DNA of 64,000 bases from Limnohabitans sp. WS1 (GCF_003063265.1 NZ_NERU01000002.1:124001-188000), one strand, 5' to 3'. Numbered from the stretch's first letter, positions 32,599 to 42,244 are shown. Notes: generated by a model not told the origin, from the sequence alone. Translations and numbers: made by a program.

Positions 32599-33402
32599 TC
32601 AGGCTCCGAGGTTGCGCAAGCTGGCCTCTATGGCGGCGGCGGTGGCCAGGGGTTTTTCCATGGGAAACAGGTGTGAGCCGTCGAGCATCATGATGCGGCC
32701 CTTGACGACTTTGTGCGTCAAATCAGCACCCGCTTGGCGCATTTCGACGGAATGGGTGCCGCCGATGAAGGCCGCAGGGCATTTGAGGGGCTTGCGTTTG
32801 AGCAGGCTGTCGAGTTTGTGCGGCAAGCTGTTGTAAATGGCGGTTTCCACATTGCGGTCAAAACTGAGTACACGCTGGCCATCGGCATCGTGCGTGCCGT
32901 GTTCGATGTAGTCGCGCAGAACTTGCGGTTCCCAGCGGGCAAATGTTTTTTTCTGCTGGAAACTTTCCAGCGCACTTTGTGCATCGGGCCATTGGTGGCG
33001 GCGTTTTTGGCTGATGCGACCGGGCGACAGGGCCCCAATCAGGGGTGTTCGCTTGGCCAAGCCCACCGTGGTGGCCCGCCAGCCGCCCAGCACGGGCGAG
33101 TCGATCAGCAGCACGCCACGCGCCAGTTCGGGGTGGCGGGCGGCGCACATCAAACTCAAAATGCCGCCCAGTGAGTGGCCGACCAAAAAGGCCGGTTTCC
33201 CCTCGCTTTGCTTGTCCCGCGCAAAGTCGGCCAGTTGCTCCACCAGGTGGGGCCAGTTGTTGGTCACCGGGTACTGGGGGTCGTGGCCGTACATCTCCAC
33301 CGCATCGACCAGAAAGCCGCGCTGGCGCAGATTGTCCAGCATGACGCGGTAGGTGCTGGCCGGGAAGCTGTTGCCGTGCGAGAAGATGATGCGGGCGTTC
33401 AT
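32599..33402 (-). CDS. Alpha/beta-hydrolase
   Basis: A 267-residue alpha/beta-hydrolase fold protein. The oxyanion region IIFSHGNSFPASTYRVML comes first. The nucleophile elbow is AFLVGHSLGGILSL (G-H-S-L-G), with acid and His candidates in the C-terminal half (DGSHLFPMEKP places the catalytic His). The start at 33402 overlaps the stop of the upstream proteasome-type peptidase gene by one base (TGATG), so the two are coupled. Substrate cannot be told. Confidence 0.87.
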   Translation of the reverse strand: MNARIIFSHGNSFPASTYRVMLDNLRQRGFLVDAVEMYGHDPQYPVTNNWPHLVEQLADFARDKQSEGKPAFLVGHSLGGILSLMCAARHPELARGVLLIDSPVLGGWRATTVGLAKRTPLIGALSPGRISQKRRHQWPDAQSALESFQQKKTFARWEPQVLRDYIEHGTHDADGQRVLSFDRNVETAIYNSLPHKLDSLLKRKPLKCPAAFIGGTHSVEMRQAGADLTHKVVKGRIMMLDGSHLFPMEKPLATAAAIEASLRNLGA

Positions 33403-34229
33403 CAGATCAGCTTTTCTTCGGGGGTGGTGATTTTTTTGAGCAAGGCGTTGCGCACCGGGGAAACCATGAGCGGCACCTCGGTCGCGCCGCCATGCCACAT
33501 CGGGTCTTCGATGCTGTCGAACATCTGGCGCAGTTTGTCGCCCCAGCTGCTGCGCAACATTTTGAAATAGGGGTTGTGCTCGTCGATGCACATCACGCGG
33601 TCGGTTTGCAGGCTGCCCGCTTGGTAGACCACCATGTCCAGCGGCAGGCCCACCGACAGGTTGGATTTGAGGGTGGAGTCCATCGAGACCAAAGCGCATT
33701 TGGCGGCTTCGTCCAGTGGGGTGTTGGGGGTGATGACGCGGTCGAGCACGGGCTTGCCGTATTTGGATTCGCCGATCTGGAAGTAGGGCGTCTCGTCGGT
33801 GGCTTCGATGAAGTTGCCGGGTGAATAGACCTGGAACAGGCGCATGCCTTCGCCTCCGATTTGGCCGCCAAAGATCATGGACACGTTGAACTCCACGCCC
33901 GAGGCGCGAAGGGCGGCGGCATCGCGCTCGTACACGCGGCGCACGGCCGCGCCCAGCACGCGGGTGGCGTCGAACATGCTTTTGGCGTTCCAGATGGTCA
34001 GGGGTTCGTCTTGCCCGGGCTCGACCAATTTTTCGATCTGCAGCACCTCGCGCACCGACTGTGAGATGCTCAGGTTGCCCGCTGACAACAGCGTCATGAA
34101 GCGGTCGCCCGCTTTTTCATAGACGATCATTTTGCGGAAGGTGCTGATCTGGTCCAGGCCTGCATTGGTGCGGGAGTCGGACAGGAACACCAGTCCGGCG
34201 CGGGTTTTGACGGCAACACAATAGGTCAT
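33402..34229 (-). CDS. Proteasome-type N-terminal-nucleophile peptidase (Anbu / BPH)
   Basis: A 275-residue beta-subunit-like protein of the Anbu family. It begins MTYCVAVKTRAGLVFLSDSRTNAG; after Met removal Thr2 would be the N-terminal nucleophile, and SDSRTNAGLDQISTFRKM supplies the conserved Asp and Lys of the active site. GGQIGGEGMRLFQVYSPGNFI and CALVSMDSTLKSNLSVG are family blocks. Anbu particles are helical or ring-like assemblies. In many genomes Anbu sits with ATP-grasp ligase, alpha-E and transglutaminase genes; none is here. Instead it is between mutS and an alpha/beta-hydrolase, with which it overlaps. Confidence 0.9.
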   Translation of the reverse strand: MTYCVAVKTRAGLVFLSDSRTNAGLDQISTFRKMIVYEKAGDRFMTLLSAGNLSISQSVREVLQIEKLVEPGQDEPLTIWNAKSMFDATRVLGAAVRRVYERDAAALRASGVEFNVSMIFGGQIGGEGMRLFQVYSPGNFIEATDETPYFQIGESKYGKPVLDRVITPNTPLDEAAKCALVSMDSTLKSNLSVGLPLDMVVYQAGSLQTDRVMCIDEHNPYFKMLRSSWGDKLRQMFDSIEDPMWHGGATEVPLMVSPVRNALLKKITTPEEKLI

Positions 34230-34241
34230 GGTTTCTTCTCT

Positions 34242-36902
34242 TTAATGTTTGGGCAGCAAGCGCTGCAAGGCATACAGGGCCTCGAGCGCTTCGCGGGGGC
34301 TGAGCGCATCGGGATTGATTTGGGCCAGCGCCACTTCGATGGGGCTGGGTCCGGTGGCTTCGGATTCGGGGGGGGCGGCGAACAGGTCCACCTGTTGACG
34401 GCTTTCATTGGCTCCGGCCTCCAACGCGCTCAGCGCATGACGGGCGTGGTTGAGCACGGCGGCGGGCATGCCGGCCAGCCGCGCCACTTGCACGCCGTAG
34501 CTCTTGCTGGCCGGGCCGGCTTGCAGCTCGTGCAAGAACACAATCGACGCGCCCGATTCGGCGGCGCTCACATGCATGTTGACGGCGGCCGTGTGCGTGG
34601 CCGGGAACTCGGTCAGCTCGAAGTAGTGCGTGGCAAACAGGGCAAAGGCCTGAGTCTTGTTGTGCAGGTGCGTGGCGATGCCGCTGGCCAATGCCAAGCC
34701 GTCAAAGGTGGAGGTGCCGCGCCCGATCTCGTCCATCAGCACCAGGCTGTGGGGCGTGGCGCTGTGCAGAATTTGCGCGGCCTCGGTCATCTCCATCATG
34801 AAGGTCGATTGGGCGTTGGCCAGGTCGTCGGCCGCACCGATGCGCGTGTGAATGGCGTCGATCGGTCCCAGGCGACAGCGGCTGGCGGGCACATGGCTGC
34901 CGATGCTGGCCAAGAGCACGATCAGTGCCACCTGGCGCATGTAGGTCGATTTGCCGCCCATATTGGGGCCGGTGATGATTTGCAAGCGCTGGCGTGGCCC
35001 CAGCACCGTGTCATTGGCGATGAAGCTGGCGCCCGACATCTGGGCCAGCCGCGCCTCGACCACCGGATGGCGGCCTTGGCGGATTTCGATGCAGGGCTCT
35101 TTGGTGAATTCGGGGGCGCACCAATTGAGGGTGAGCGAGCGCTCGGTCAGGGCGCACAGCACGTCCAGGCTGGCCATGACCTGCGCCAAAGCGGTGAGCG
35201 CGGGCACAAAGGGTTGCAGTTGGTCGAGCAGGCCTTCGTAGAGCCACTTCTCGCGGGCCAAGGCGCGCTCTTGCGCCGAAAGGGCTTTGTCTTCAAAGGT
35301 TTTGAGCTCGGGCGTGATGAAGCGCTCGGCGTTTTTCAGGGTCTGGCGACGGCGGTAGTCGTCGGGCACTTTGTCGAGTTGCCCTTGAGTGACCTCGATG
35401 TAAAAGCCGTGCACTTTGTTGAACTGCACCCGCAGGTTGGCAATGCCGGTGCGCTCTTTTTCGCGGGTTTCCAGGTCGAGCAAGAAGGCATCGCAGTTGG
35501 TTTGAATGCCGCGCAGCTCGTCCAGCTCGGCGTCCAGGCCGTCGGCGATCACGCCGCCATCGCGCACCAGGGCAGCGGGCTCTTCGAGCAGGGCCATTTG
35601 CAGCAGCTCGGCGCAGTTTGTGGGCGGCGTGAGCCAGCGGGCCATGCCGGCCAACAGCGTGCCTGTTTCAGGTTGCAGAGCTTGCAATTGCACAGACAGC
35701 GCAGCCGCACGCGCCAGCGCATGGCGCAGGGCGACCAGCTCGCGCGGGCGCACTTGGCGAAGCGCAGTGCGGGCGGTGATGCGCTCCACGTCGCTTGCGC
35801 CTTTGAGCTGTTCGCGCAGGCTGCTCCAGGGGCCTGCGCCGCTGTCGCCGCGCAGCACGGCTTGGGCTTGCAGGCGGTCCCTCGCGGCTTGGCGCTCGCG
35901 CGGTGGGCTGAGCAGCCAGCTTTTGAGCAGGCGGCTGCCCATGCCGGTCATGCAGGTGTCGAGCAGGGCAAACAGCGTGGGCGAATCGGCAGCGCTTTCG
36001 CCGCGCAGGGTTTGGGTCAGCTCCAGGTTGCGTCGGGTGCTGGAGGGCAAGTCAATCAGCGCGTCCGAGCGCTGCACCTGCACCCGCTGCACATGCGGCA
36101 GGCTGCGGCCTTGGGTGTGTTCGGCGTAAGTGAGCAGGGCGGCAGCGGCGGCGTGCGCGTCGGTCAGCGCATCGGCGCTCCAGGCGGCCAGTGATGTGGC
36201 TTGCAGTTGCTCCAGCAGCTTGCGCTGGCCCAGGCCTGCGTCAAACTGAAAATCGGGCCGCATGGCAAAAGACCAGTTGCCCCGGCCTGCGGTTTTGAGG
36301 CCGCGCAGTTTTTGCTCAAACGTGGGCGTCATGCCTGCGCTCGCCAGCAGTTCGCTGGGGCTGATGCGGTCAATCCAGTCGGCCAATTCATCTTGCGCGC
36401 ATTCGGCCAGGTGCACCACGCCTTGCGTGACGCTCAGCCACGCCAGGCCGCAGCGGTTTTTGCCCGCTTGGTGCACGGCCAGCAAAATCGCTTCGCTTTT
36501 GTCGGACAGCAGTTCGGTGTCGGTGAGGGTGCCGGGGGTGACCACGCGCACGACTTTGCGCTCGACCGGGCCTTTGGCCGTGGCCACATCGCCGACCTGT
36601 TCGCACAGGGCCACCGATTCGCCCAGCTTGATGAGCCGGGCCAAATAGGTCTCTACCGAGTGGAAGGGCACGCCCGCCATGAGCACTGGCTGCCCGGCCG
36701 ATTGACCCCGGCGTGTGAGGGTGATGTCGAGCAAGCCTGCGGCTTTTTCGGCGTCACCAAAGAACAGCTCGTAAAAGTCGCCCATGCGGTAGAACACCAG
36801 CGTGTCTGGAAACTCCGCCTTGATGCCCAGGTACTGGGCCATCATGGGCGTGTGGCCAGCGTAGTCGGCGGGTCCATTTGCAGGGGAAATGTCTTTTGGC
36901 AT
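34242..36902 (-). CDS. mutS: DNA mismatch repair protein MutS
   Basis: Mismatch-recognition ATPase of 886 residues. The mismatch-reading Phe-x-Glu is in [14 protein letters not shown] near the N-terminus. The Walker A motif is [14 protein letters not shown] and Walker B is [16 protein letters not shown], with the composite-site helix [12 protein letters not shown] between them and the [10 protein letters not shown] block after. Start at 36902 (MPKDISPAN) is preferred over an upstream frame extension, because MutS proteins begin shortly before [12 protein letters not shown]. The dimer/tetramer region at the C-terminus ends [18 protein letters not shown], as in the family. Confidence 0.98.
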   Translation of the reverse strand: MPKDISPANGPADYAGHTPMMAQYLGIKAEFPDTLVFYRMGDFYELFFGDAEKAAGLLDITLTRRGQSAGQPVLMAGVPFHSVETYLARLIKLGESVALCEQVGDVATAKGPVERKVVRVVTPGTLTDTELLSDKSEAILLAVHQAGKNRCGLAWLSVTQGVVHLAECAQDELADWIDRISPSELLASAGMTPTFEQKLRGLKTAGRGNWSFAMRPDFQFDAGLGQRKLLEQLQATSLAAWSADALTDAHAAAAALLTYAEHTQGRSLPHVQRVQVQRSDALIDLPSSTRRNLELTQTLRGESAADSPTLFALLDTCMTGMGSRLLKSWLLSPPRERQAARDRLQAQAVLRGDSGAGPWSSLREQLKGASDVERITARTALRQVRPRELVALRHALARAAALSVQLQALQPETGTLLAGMARWLTPPTNCAELLQMALLEEPAALVRDGGVIADGLDAELDELRGIQTNCDAFLLDLETREKERTGIANLRVQFNKVHGFYIEVTQGQLDKVPDDYRRRQTLKNAERFITPELKTFEDKALSAQERALAREKWLYEGLLDQLQPFVPALTALAQVMASLDVLCALTERSLTLNWCAPEFTKEPCIEIRQGRHPVVEARLAQMSGASFIANDTVLGPRQRLQIITGPNMGGKSTYMRQVALIVLLASIGSHVPASRCRLGPIDAIHTRIGAADDLANAQSTFMMEMTEAAQILHSATPHSLVLMDEIGRGTSTFDGLALASGIATHLHNKTQAFALFATHYFELTEFPATHTAAVNMHVSAAESGASIVFLHELQAGPASKSYGVQVARLAGMPAAVLNHARHALSALEAGANESRQQVDLFAAPPESEATGPSPIEVALAQINPDALSPREALEALYALQRLLPKH

Positions 36903-37159
36903 CAAGGGCTGGGCCGACTTCAGGATCAGTCGCCGGGTGTTGGTGAGGTGAGATGAGGGTGTTTCAGCTTGAAACTTGCAGGCCTGAGCGCAGAGCAAAA
37001 AGCGCGCGAAAAGCCAAACAAACCTCGAAAGACTCAAGATTTTATAGGGAGACCTGCCGTGGCTTGCGGTCCTCAGGCAGCCTTGCCTTGTGTCTGTGTC
37101 TGTGTTTGGGGCGGTGTTGTGTTGGTTAAGATGCCGCCAGTTTGAAAAAGAAGGAACCC

Positions 37160-37507
37160 ATGGAATTTTTGAAAAACTATTGGCCCATCATGGCCCTGGC
37201 CCTGTGGTTTGGCTACAAATGGTGGAACGCGCGTCGGGTCGTGGCCATGCTGCCAACCTTGAAACAGCAAGGTGCCACCTTGGTCGATGTGCGCTCGGTG
37301 TCCGAATTTGCCCACGCCAATGCCCCCGGTACCCTGAACATTCCGTTGCAGGAGTTGGGCTCGCGGCTTGCTGAAATTCCGCGTACAGCCCCGGTGGTGC
37401 TGGCCTGAGCCAGCGGCACCCGCAGCGGCATGGCCCGGATGCTGCTCAAAAAGCATGGTTATCAAAACGTGCACAACATCGGCGTTTGGGCCAACTTCTT
37501 GAAGTGA
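37160..37507 (+). CDS. Rhodanese-domain membrane protein with in-frame UGA at the catalytic Cys (candidate selenoprotein)
   Basis: Read through one TGA, this gene encodes a 115-residue protein. It has an N-terminal membrane helix (residues 6-20) followed by a complete rhodanese domain: [21 protein letters not shown], then [23 protein letters not shown] and NVHNIGVW. The TGA (37406-37408) falls exactly where the family has its catalytic cysteine (C-x-S-G-x-R-S), at residue 83. The frame continues uninterrupted for 32 more codons, with all C-terminal conserved residues, to a second TGA at 37505. A SECIS-like hairpin follows the UGA. Selenocysteine insertion is the best reading; a sequencing error or a recent nonsense mutation is the alternative. 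A TTG at 37142 is a possible earlier start; ATG 37160 has AAGGA upstream. Confidence 0.8.
37424..37446 (+). promoter_or_regulatory. Candidate bacterial SECIS hairpin
   Basis: Starting 16 nt after the UGA, AGCGGCAT pairs with ATGCTGCT in eight consecutive pairs (one G-U), closing a 7-nt loop GGCCCGG. The loop begins 24 nt after the UGA, has G at its first two positions, and lies in the coding region. These match the general rules for bacterial SECIS elements (apical loop about 16-37 nt downstream, G among the first two loop bases, 4-16-bp upper stem). Binding by SelB is inferred. Confidence 0.6.
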
Positions 37508-37610
37508 TGGCCATGGGGGGCCGGGGTAGAAAACGGGGCTGTGGGCTTTAAAAACACATCTCTTTACAATAGCGATTACTCAACTTTCAGGGTTCGCTCG
37601 AACCCCTTGT

Positions 37611-38942
37611 ATGGAAATAGCGATACTTTTTGCCCTCATCTGCTTGAACGGGGTGTTTGCCATGTCCGAGATTGCCTTGGTCACGGCCCGCAAAGCCCGG
37701 CTTCAGAAGCTGATTGATGAGGGCGACAGCGGCGCGGCAGCGGCTGTCAAACTGGGGGAAGATCCCACGCGTTTTTTGTCCACCATCCAGATCGGCATCA
37801 CCTCCATCGGTGTCTTGAACGGTATCGTGGGTGAGGCTGCTTTGGCCGCACCGATGGCCATGTGGCTGGTGTCTTTGGGGGTGCCCGATGCCTATGCCAG
37901 CTTCGCCGCCACCGGCATTGTGGTGTTGACGATCACCTATTTCTCGATTGTGGTGGGCGAGTTGGTGCCCAAGCGCATTGGACAGTCTTACCCCGAAACC
38001 TTTGCCCGCCTGGTGGCCAGGCCCATCAACTTTCTGGCGCTGGCGACCAAGCCTTTCGTGATTTTGCTGTCGGCTTCCACCCGGGGCTTGCTGCGTTTGA
38101 TGGGCGTCAAAGAAACCAAGGGCACGCCCGTGACCGAGGAAGAGATCCACGCGATGCTGGTTGAGGGAACTTCGGCAGGTGTGATCGAGTCGCACGAACA
38201 CACCATGGTGCGCAATGTGTTCCGGCTGGATGACCGGCAAATCGGCTCGCTCATGGTGCCGCGTGCCGACATCGTGTGCCTGGATGTAGACGACTCCTTT
38301 GAAGAGAACCTCAAGCGCATTGAAGATTCTGACCACGCTCGCTTTCCTGTGGTTCAAAACGGCATCGAAAACATCTTGGGTGTGATCAATGCACGTCAAT
38401 GGTTGGCCCGTGCGCTCAAAGATCCCCAGCAGTTGCAGGCCCTGCGTGAGCAGAATTTGCAAAGCGCTTTGTACGTGCCTGAGACCATCACTGGCATGGA
38501 GCTGCTCGATAACTTCAGGCTGTCTGATGTGCACATGGCCTTTGTCATCGACGAGTACGGTGAGGTGCAGGGCATCATCACCTTGCAAGACCTGATTGAG
38601 GCGATCACCGGTGAGTTTCAGCCGCGTGATCCCGAAACTTCATGGGCCGTGCAGCGTGACGATGGCAGTTGGTTGCTCGACGGCCATATTCCAGTGCCTG
38701 AACTAAAGGACCGCCTGGGCCTGCAAGAGGTGCCCGAAGAAGAGCGTGGGCGCTACCACACGCTGAGCGGCATGATCATGCTGCTGACGGGCACCTTGCC
38801 CAAGGTGGCCGATTCGGTGCAGTGGGAAGGCTGGAAACTGGAGATTGTGGACATGGATGGCCGCGCCATTGACAAGGTGTTGGCCGTTCGCTTGCCACCC
38901 CCCGAGGGCGATTCAGGCGACGAGTCAACGGCCGGCAACTGA
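37611..38942 (+). CDS. CNNM/CorC-family membrane protein (DUF21, CBS pair, CorC/HlyC domain)
   Basis: A 443-residue integral membrane protein. The N-terminal DUF21 transporter domain (about residues 1-175) includes AMSEIALVTARKARLQ and GITSIGVLNGIVGE, and IVVGELVPKRIGQSYPE. A tandem CBS pair follows (about 200-330; FPVVQNG and MAFVIDEYGEVQGIITLQDL), then a C-terminal CorC/HlyC domain (WAVQRDDGSWLLDGHIPVPEL). Homologues export or balance Mg2+ and related cations; some are labelled hemolysin. The start ATG at 37611 lies about 100 bases after the rhodanese gene. A strong bidirectional terminator follows. Confidence 0.92.
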   Translation: MEIAILFALICLNGVFAMSEIALVTARKARLQKLIDEGDSGAAAAVKLGEDPTRFLSTIQIGITSIGVLNGIVGEAALAAPMAMWLVSLGVPDAYASFAATGIVVLTITYFSIVVGELVPKRIGQSYPETFARLVARPINFLALATKPFVILLSASTRGLLRLMGVKETKGTPVTEEEIHAMLVEGTSAGVIESHEHTMVRNVFRLDDRQIGSLMVPRADIVCLDVDDSFEENLKRIEDSDHARFPVVQNGIENILGVINARQWLARALKDPQQLQALREQNLQSALYVPETITGMELLDNFRLSDVHMAFVIDEYGEVQGIITLQDLIEAITGEFQPRDPETSWAVQRDDGSWLLDGHIPVPELKDRLGLQEVPEEERGRYHTLSGMIMLLTGTLPKVADSVQWEGWKLEIVDMDGRAIDKVLAVRLPPPEGDSGDESTAGN

Positions 38943-38957
38943 TCGGCTGTCAGGCAC

Positions 38958-38988
38958 AAAAAAGCACCCACTGAGGGTGCTTTTTTTT
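38958..38988. terminator. Bidirectional terminator between convergent genes
   Basis: AAAAAAGCACCC-ACTGA-GGGTGCTTTTTTTT has a 6-bp GC-rich stem flanked by A and T runs on both sides. It can end both the CNNM gene (+) and the suhB gene (-). Confidence 0.92.
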
Positions 38989-39024
38989 GGACTGAAGACG
39001 CAGGTTGATGCGTCAGTCGCGTGC

Positions 39025-39987
39025 TTAAAACGGTGCGTCTTTGCGCTCGTCGCTGGCCGCTTCAGTGCTTTCGCCGGGGGCATCGGCAGCGCCTTCGGCG
39101 TCCGGGTTGTGCGTGTCGCCTGTGCGCTCACGGCTCAGGGTGTCCACGGCGGTGCGCACGTTGGCTTTGTCGCCCGCGCTGGCAAATTTGCTGTACTTGC
39201 CCAAGATGGTGACCAGCTGGCCGTAAATGCGGGGCGCGCCAGCCAGGCATTCTTTTTGTTCCAAAAAGTCGGACTCGCCCGTGAAGTTGCCAATCAGGCC
39301 ACCGGCTTCGGTCACCAGCAGCGAGCCCGCAGCCACGTCCCAAGGCGAGAGGCCGGTTTCAAAGAAACCGTCGGTGAAGCCTGCGGCCACGTAAGCCAGG
39401 TCGAGTGCGGCAGAACCGGGGCGGCGCAGACCGGCAGTGCGCTGCATCACGTCGCCCATCATGCGCAGGTACTGGTTGAAGTTGTCGCCCTTGCGGAAGG
39501 GAAAACCGGTGGAGATGATGCATTCCTGCAGGCGGATGCGCTTGCTCACGCGCAGGCGACGGTCGTTCATGAACGCGCCACGGCCTTTGGTGGCGGTGAA
39601 CAAATCGTTGCGGGTGGGGTCGTAAATGACGGCTTGCTCGATCTTGCCGCGCACTTGCAGGGCAATGCTCACGCAGTAAACGGGGAAGCCGTGGATGAAG
39701 TTGGTCGTGCCGTCCAGGGGGTCGATGATCCAAATGTGGTCAGCGAGCGGGTTGCCATGTGTGCTGCCCGACTCTTCGGCCAGGATGCCGTGGTCAGGGT
39801 AGGCGGTCAGCAAGGTGTCGATGATGACTTTTTCACTGGCGTGGTCGACTTCGGTGACGAAGTCATTGACCTGTTTTTGCGAGATGCGAACCGCTTCAAC
39901 GTCGAGCGCGGCACGGTTGATGATGGCGCCAGCGGCGCGCGCAGCCTTGATGGCCACGTTGAGCATTGGGTGGAGATTGGACGACAT
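39025..39987 (-). CDS. suhB: Inositol-1-monophosphatase family protein
   Basis: Mg2+-dependent inositol monophosphatase-type enzyme of 320 residues; SuhB also takes part in ribosomal-RNA antitermination in enterics. Metal-binding motif 1 is ILAEESG with [17 protein letters not shown]; motif 2 is [30 protein letters not shown] is the substrate-side block. A serine-, Glu- and Asp-rich tail of about 55 residues after the domain is unusual in length. Start at 39987 ([12 protein letters not shown]) was preferred to an upstream GTG-type extension. Confidence 0.93.
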   Translation of the reverse strand: MSSNLHPMLNVAIKAARAAGAIINRAALDVEAVRISQKQVNDFVTEVDHASEKVIIDTLLTAYPDHGILAEESGSTHGNPLADHIWIIDPLDGTTNFIHGFPVYCVSIALQVRGKIEQAVIYDPTRNDLFTATKGRGAFMNDRRLRVSKRIRLQECIISTGFPFRKGDNFNQYLRMMGDVMQRTAGLRRPGSAALDLAYVAAGFTDGFFETGLSPWDVAAGSLLVTEAGGLIGNFTGESDFLEQKECLAGAPRIYGQLVTILGKYSKFASAGDKANVRTAVDTLSRERTGDTHNPDAEGAADAPGESTEAASDERKDAPF

Positions 39988-40080
39988 GAATTGTGTGAAG
40001 AACGGGTGTAACGCACGCACGATCGCGGCGACAAGGGGCGCATTTTCTCATGAAAAGCCCAGCAAGCCGTCGCTGGTGCG

Positions 40081-40392
40081 TCATAAGCTTTGACGTTCGC
40101 GCAGCCACTCTGGTGAACGGCGGGTGTCCAGCACGGCCAATACAGTGGCTTTTTTGCCCGCAAGCAAATAGCAAATGGCAAAGGGAAAGCGGCTTCCCAA
40201 GCTTCAAAACGCGCCGCTGGGTTGAACTTTGATATGAACACCGGCACTGATCTGCAAGGCGTCAATGTCAGCGTACAAGCTGTTTAAAAAGTAAGCGCCT
40301 ATGCCAGCTTGCTGGTGTTCGTAAAACCAGTAAGCCGCCAACAAATCGTCCTGTGCCGCTTGCGTGATCTCGATGGACTCGCAACCATTCAT
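40081..40392 (-). pseudogene. ParE/RelE-family toxin gene interrupted by an in-frame TGA
   Basis: Translated straight through, this frame gives a 103-residue RelE/ParE-fold toxin: ITQAAQDDLLAAYWFYEHQQ at the N-terminus, then ALQISAGVHI, and a typical C-terminal half FPFAICYLLAGKKATVLAVLDTRRSPEWL. A TGA at 40204-40206 splits it after 62 residues, where relatives usually have Arg (F-R-x-L-x-x-R-F-P-Y). A CGA-to-TGA transition would explain it. No cysteine is expected there, so selenocysteine is unlikely. The gene lies 12 bases after the antitoxin, the usual order for this module, and appears to be inactivated while the antitoxin is intact. Confidence 0.78.
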
Positions 40393-40404
40393 GGCTTGCC
40401 TGGC

Positions 40405-40635
40405 TCAGTGGCTTGGGGTTTGGCGGGTCAGGGTGCGCAAGCGCTCTTTGGCTTGATCCCAAGGCAGGCAGCTTTCCTGGCCTGACTTCAGGCGTTCCAA
40501 TCGTGCGGCAAGTACCTGTTGGTGCCAGGGTGGGGTCAGGTCTTCGGTGGGGTTTTGAGACAAGGACTGCCACAAAATTTCCATGGCCAGCAAGCTTTCC
40601 GCCTTGGGCAAGTCTTTCAGGTGGTCAAATTTCAT
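40405..40635 (-). CDS. Addiction-module antitoxin (unstable antitoxin family)
   Basis: A 76-residue protein of the short unstable-antitoxin family paired with RelE/ParE toxins. It has LPKAESLLAMEILWQSL at the N-terminus and PPWHQQVLAARLERLKSGQESCLPWDQAKERL at the C-terminus, the WH...R...G...W pattern of these antitoxins. AGGAAACCCC precedes the ATG at 40635. Its toxin partner just downstream carries a premature stop. Confidence 0.85.
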   Translation of the reverse strand: MKFDHLKDLPKAESLLAMEILWQSLSQNPTEDLTPPWHQQVLAARLERLKSGQESCLPWDQAKERLRTLTRQTPSH

Positions 40636-40733
40636 GGGGTTTCCTGCAAGTCTGTTCGATCAGATCAGTTTAGCAAAACGAAGCTTGACGAGAAGCACCG
40701 AGTTCAGTGCATGGGAGCGTGGACAATCGGGGC

Positions 40734-41465
40734 ATGAAAACGCGATTTATCCTGATAGAAACCAGCCATGCTGGCAATGTGGGCGCCGCTGCCCGGGCCA
40801 TGAAAGTGATGGGTTTTGACGAGCTGGTGCTGGTCAAACCGCGCTGGGCCAATGTGCTGCGCAAGGAGGAAACCATCCAGCGGGCCAGCGGGGCCAATGA
40901 TGTGCTCGACAAAGCCCGGGTGGTCGAGACGCTGGACGAGGCACTCGACGGCGTGACGCATCTGTGCGCAACGGCCATGACGCCGCGTGATTTTGGCCCC
41001 CCCACCCGAGCCCCCCGAGAACATTTTGCTGAATTGACCAAGCCCGGTGCGCCCGAGCAGTCGGTGGCCTTTTTGTTTGGCTCCGAGCGCTTTGGCATGA
41101 AAAACGAAGACGTTTACCGTTGCCATGTGGCGCTGTCGATTCCGACCAATCCCCAGTTCGGCTCCCTCAACTTGGGCTCGGCCATTCAGGTTGTGGCTTA
41201 CGACTGGCGCGAGGCTTTGGGCGGTTTTCCGGTGCAGGATGTCATTGCACCGGCTGACAAGGCCGATGCCCAGCAGGTGGCGGGCATGCTCTCGCATTGG
41301 GAGCAGGCGCTGACCGATATCGGCTTTTTGGACCCTGCCGCGCCCAAAAAGCTCATGCCTCGGCTGAACCAGCTGTTCAATCGGGCTGATTTAAGCCCGG
41401 AAGAAATCCACATCCTGCGCGGGGTGGCCAAGGCGATGATCCAAAACGCCAGCGCCAAGCGATAG
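40734..41465 (+). CDS. trmJ: tRNA (cytidine/uridine-2'-O-)-methyltransferase TrmJ
   Basis: SPOUT-class methyltransferase of 243 residues that methylates the ribose at tRNA position 32. Visible blocks are [24 protein letters not shown] (N-terminal strand with catalytic Arg region), [19 protein letters not shown], and the trefoil-knot SAM site [19 protein letters not shown]. The C-terminal [20 protein letters not shown] helices match TrmJ's dimer and tRNA-binding extension. Start ATG 40734 was chosen over an upstream GTG-opened frame. cysE follows 11 bases after the stop. Confidence 0.95.
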   Translation: MKTRFILIETSHAGNVGAAARAMKVMGFDELVLVKPRWANVLRKEETIQRASGANDVLDKARVVETLDEALDGVTHLCATAMTPRDFGPPTRAPREHFAELTKPGAPEQSVAFLFGSERFGMKNEDVYRCHVALSIPTNPQFGSLNLGSAIQVVAYDWREALGGFPVQDVIAPADKADAQQVAGMLSHWEQALTDIGFLDPAAPKKLMPRLNQLFNRADLSPEEIHILRGVAKAMIQNASAKR

Positions 41466-41476
41466 ACTCCAAGCCT

Positions 41477-42244
41477 ATGTTTTCACGCCTTCGCTCCGAC
41501 ATTCAATGCATCCTTGACCGAGACCCCGCTGCACGCACTTCTTGGGAAGTTCTGACCTGTTACCCGGGCTTGCACGCTTTGGTCTTGCACCGCCGGGCCC
41601 ATTGGTGCTGGAACAACGGGTTCAAGTGGTTGGGGCGTTTTATTTCGCATCTGGCCCGCGGCCTGACCGGCATCGAAATTCATCCGGGTGCCAAGATCGG
41701 TGAGCGTGTTTTTTTTGACCACGCCATGGGTGTGGTGGTGGGCGAGACGGCCGAAATTGGCGACGGTTGCACAATTTACCAAGGCGTGACCTTGGGCGGC
41801 ACATCGCTCTACAAAGGTGCCAAGCGCCACCCCACTTTGGGCAAAGACGTGGTGGTCAGCGCCGGGGCCAAGGTGTTGGGCGGTTTTGAGGTGGGTGACG
41901 GGGCCAAGATTGGCAGCAACGCCGTGGTGATCAAGCCGGTGCCCGCCGGGGCCACAGCGGTGGGCATTCCGGCTCGCATCATCCCGTCCAAAGCGGGCGA
42001 AAGCGCTGATGTGTCGAGCACAGACCGCAAGTTCACGGCTTATGGCATCACCCAAGACGATGACCCGGTGAGCCAGGCTTTGCGTGGCCTGATCGACAAT
42101 GCGGCCGGGCAAGAACACCAGATTGCCATGATCTGGAAAGCCCTGGAGCAGTTGTGTGCCCAGCAGCAGCTGCCCATGCCAGGCGATGCCGCCACCGGCG
42201 AAAGTTTTGAGGCTGAAAAACTCAACCGTTTGCTGGACAAGTAA
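41477..42244 (+). CDS. cysE: Serine O-acetyltransferase
   Basis: Acetylates L-serine with acetyl-CoA, the first step of cysteine synthesis. The 255-residue protein has an N-terminal helical part, then a left-handed beta-helix of hexapeptide repeats ([37 protein letters not shown], then TLGG and [20 protein letters not shown]). The catalytic Asp-His pair is in FFDHAMG. It probably shares a transcript with trmJ. The C-terminal tail is longer than in minimal CysE. Confidence 0.96.
   Translation: MFSRLRSDIQCILDRDPAARTSWEVLTCYPGLHALVLHRRAHWCWNNGFKWLGRFISHLARGLTGIEIHPGAKIGERVFFDHAMGVVVGETAEIGDGCTIYQGVTLGGTSLYKGAKRHPTLGKDVVVSAGAKVLGGFEVGDGAKIGSNAVVIKPVPAGATAVGIPARIIPSKAGESADVSSTDRKFTAYGITQDDDPVSQALRGLIDNAAGQEHQIAMIWKALEQLCAQQQLPMPGDAATGESFEAEKLNRLLDK

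Noticed and set aside
34245..36194. A 649-codon plus-strand open frame
   Set aside because: Antisense shadow of mutS, whose Walker and mismatch motifs are intact.
36903..37159. Gene or RNA in the mutS-rhodanese gap
   Set aside because: Only a GT-rich simple stretch (near 37091-37125) and likely divergent promoters are seen. No stable structure or conserved frame was recognised.
37142..37408. An 88-residue truncated rhodanese as the complete gene product
   Set aside because: It would lack the catalytic loop and the C-terminal half of the domain, which are intact immediately after the stop.
40204..40206. Selenocysteine codon in the ParE-like toxin
   Set aside because: The position aligns with Arg, not Cys, in toxin relatives. 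I see no convincing SECIS hairpin at the right distance. A nonsense mutation is simpler.
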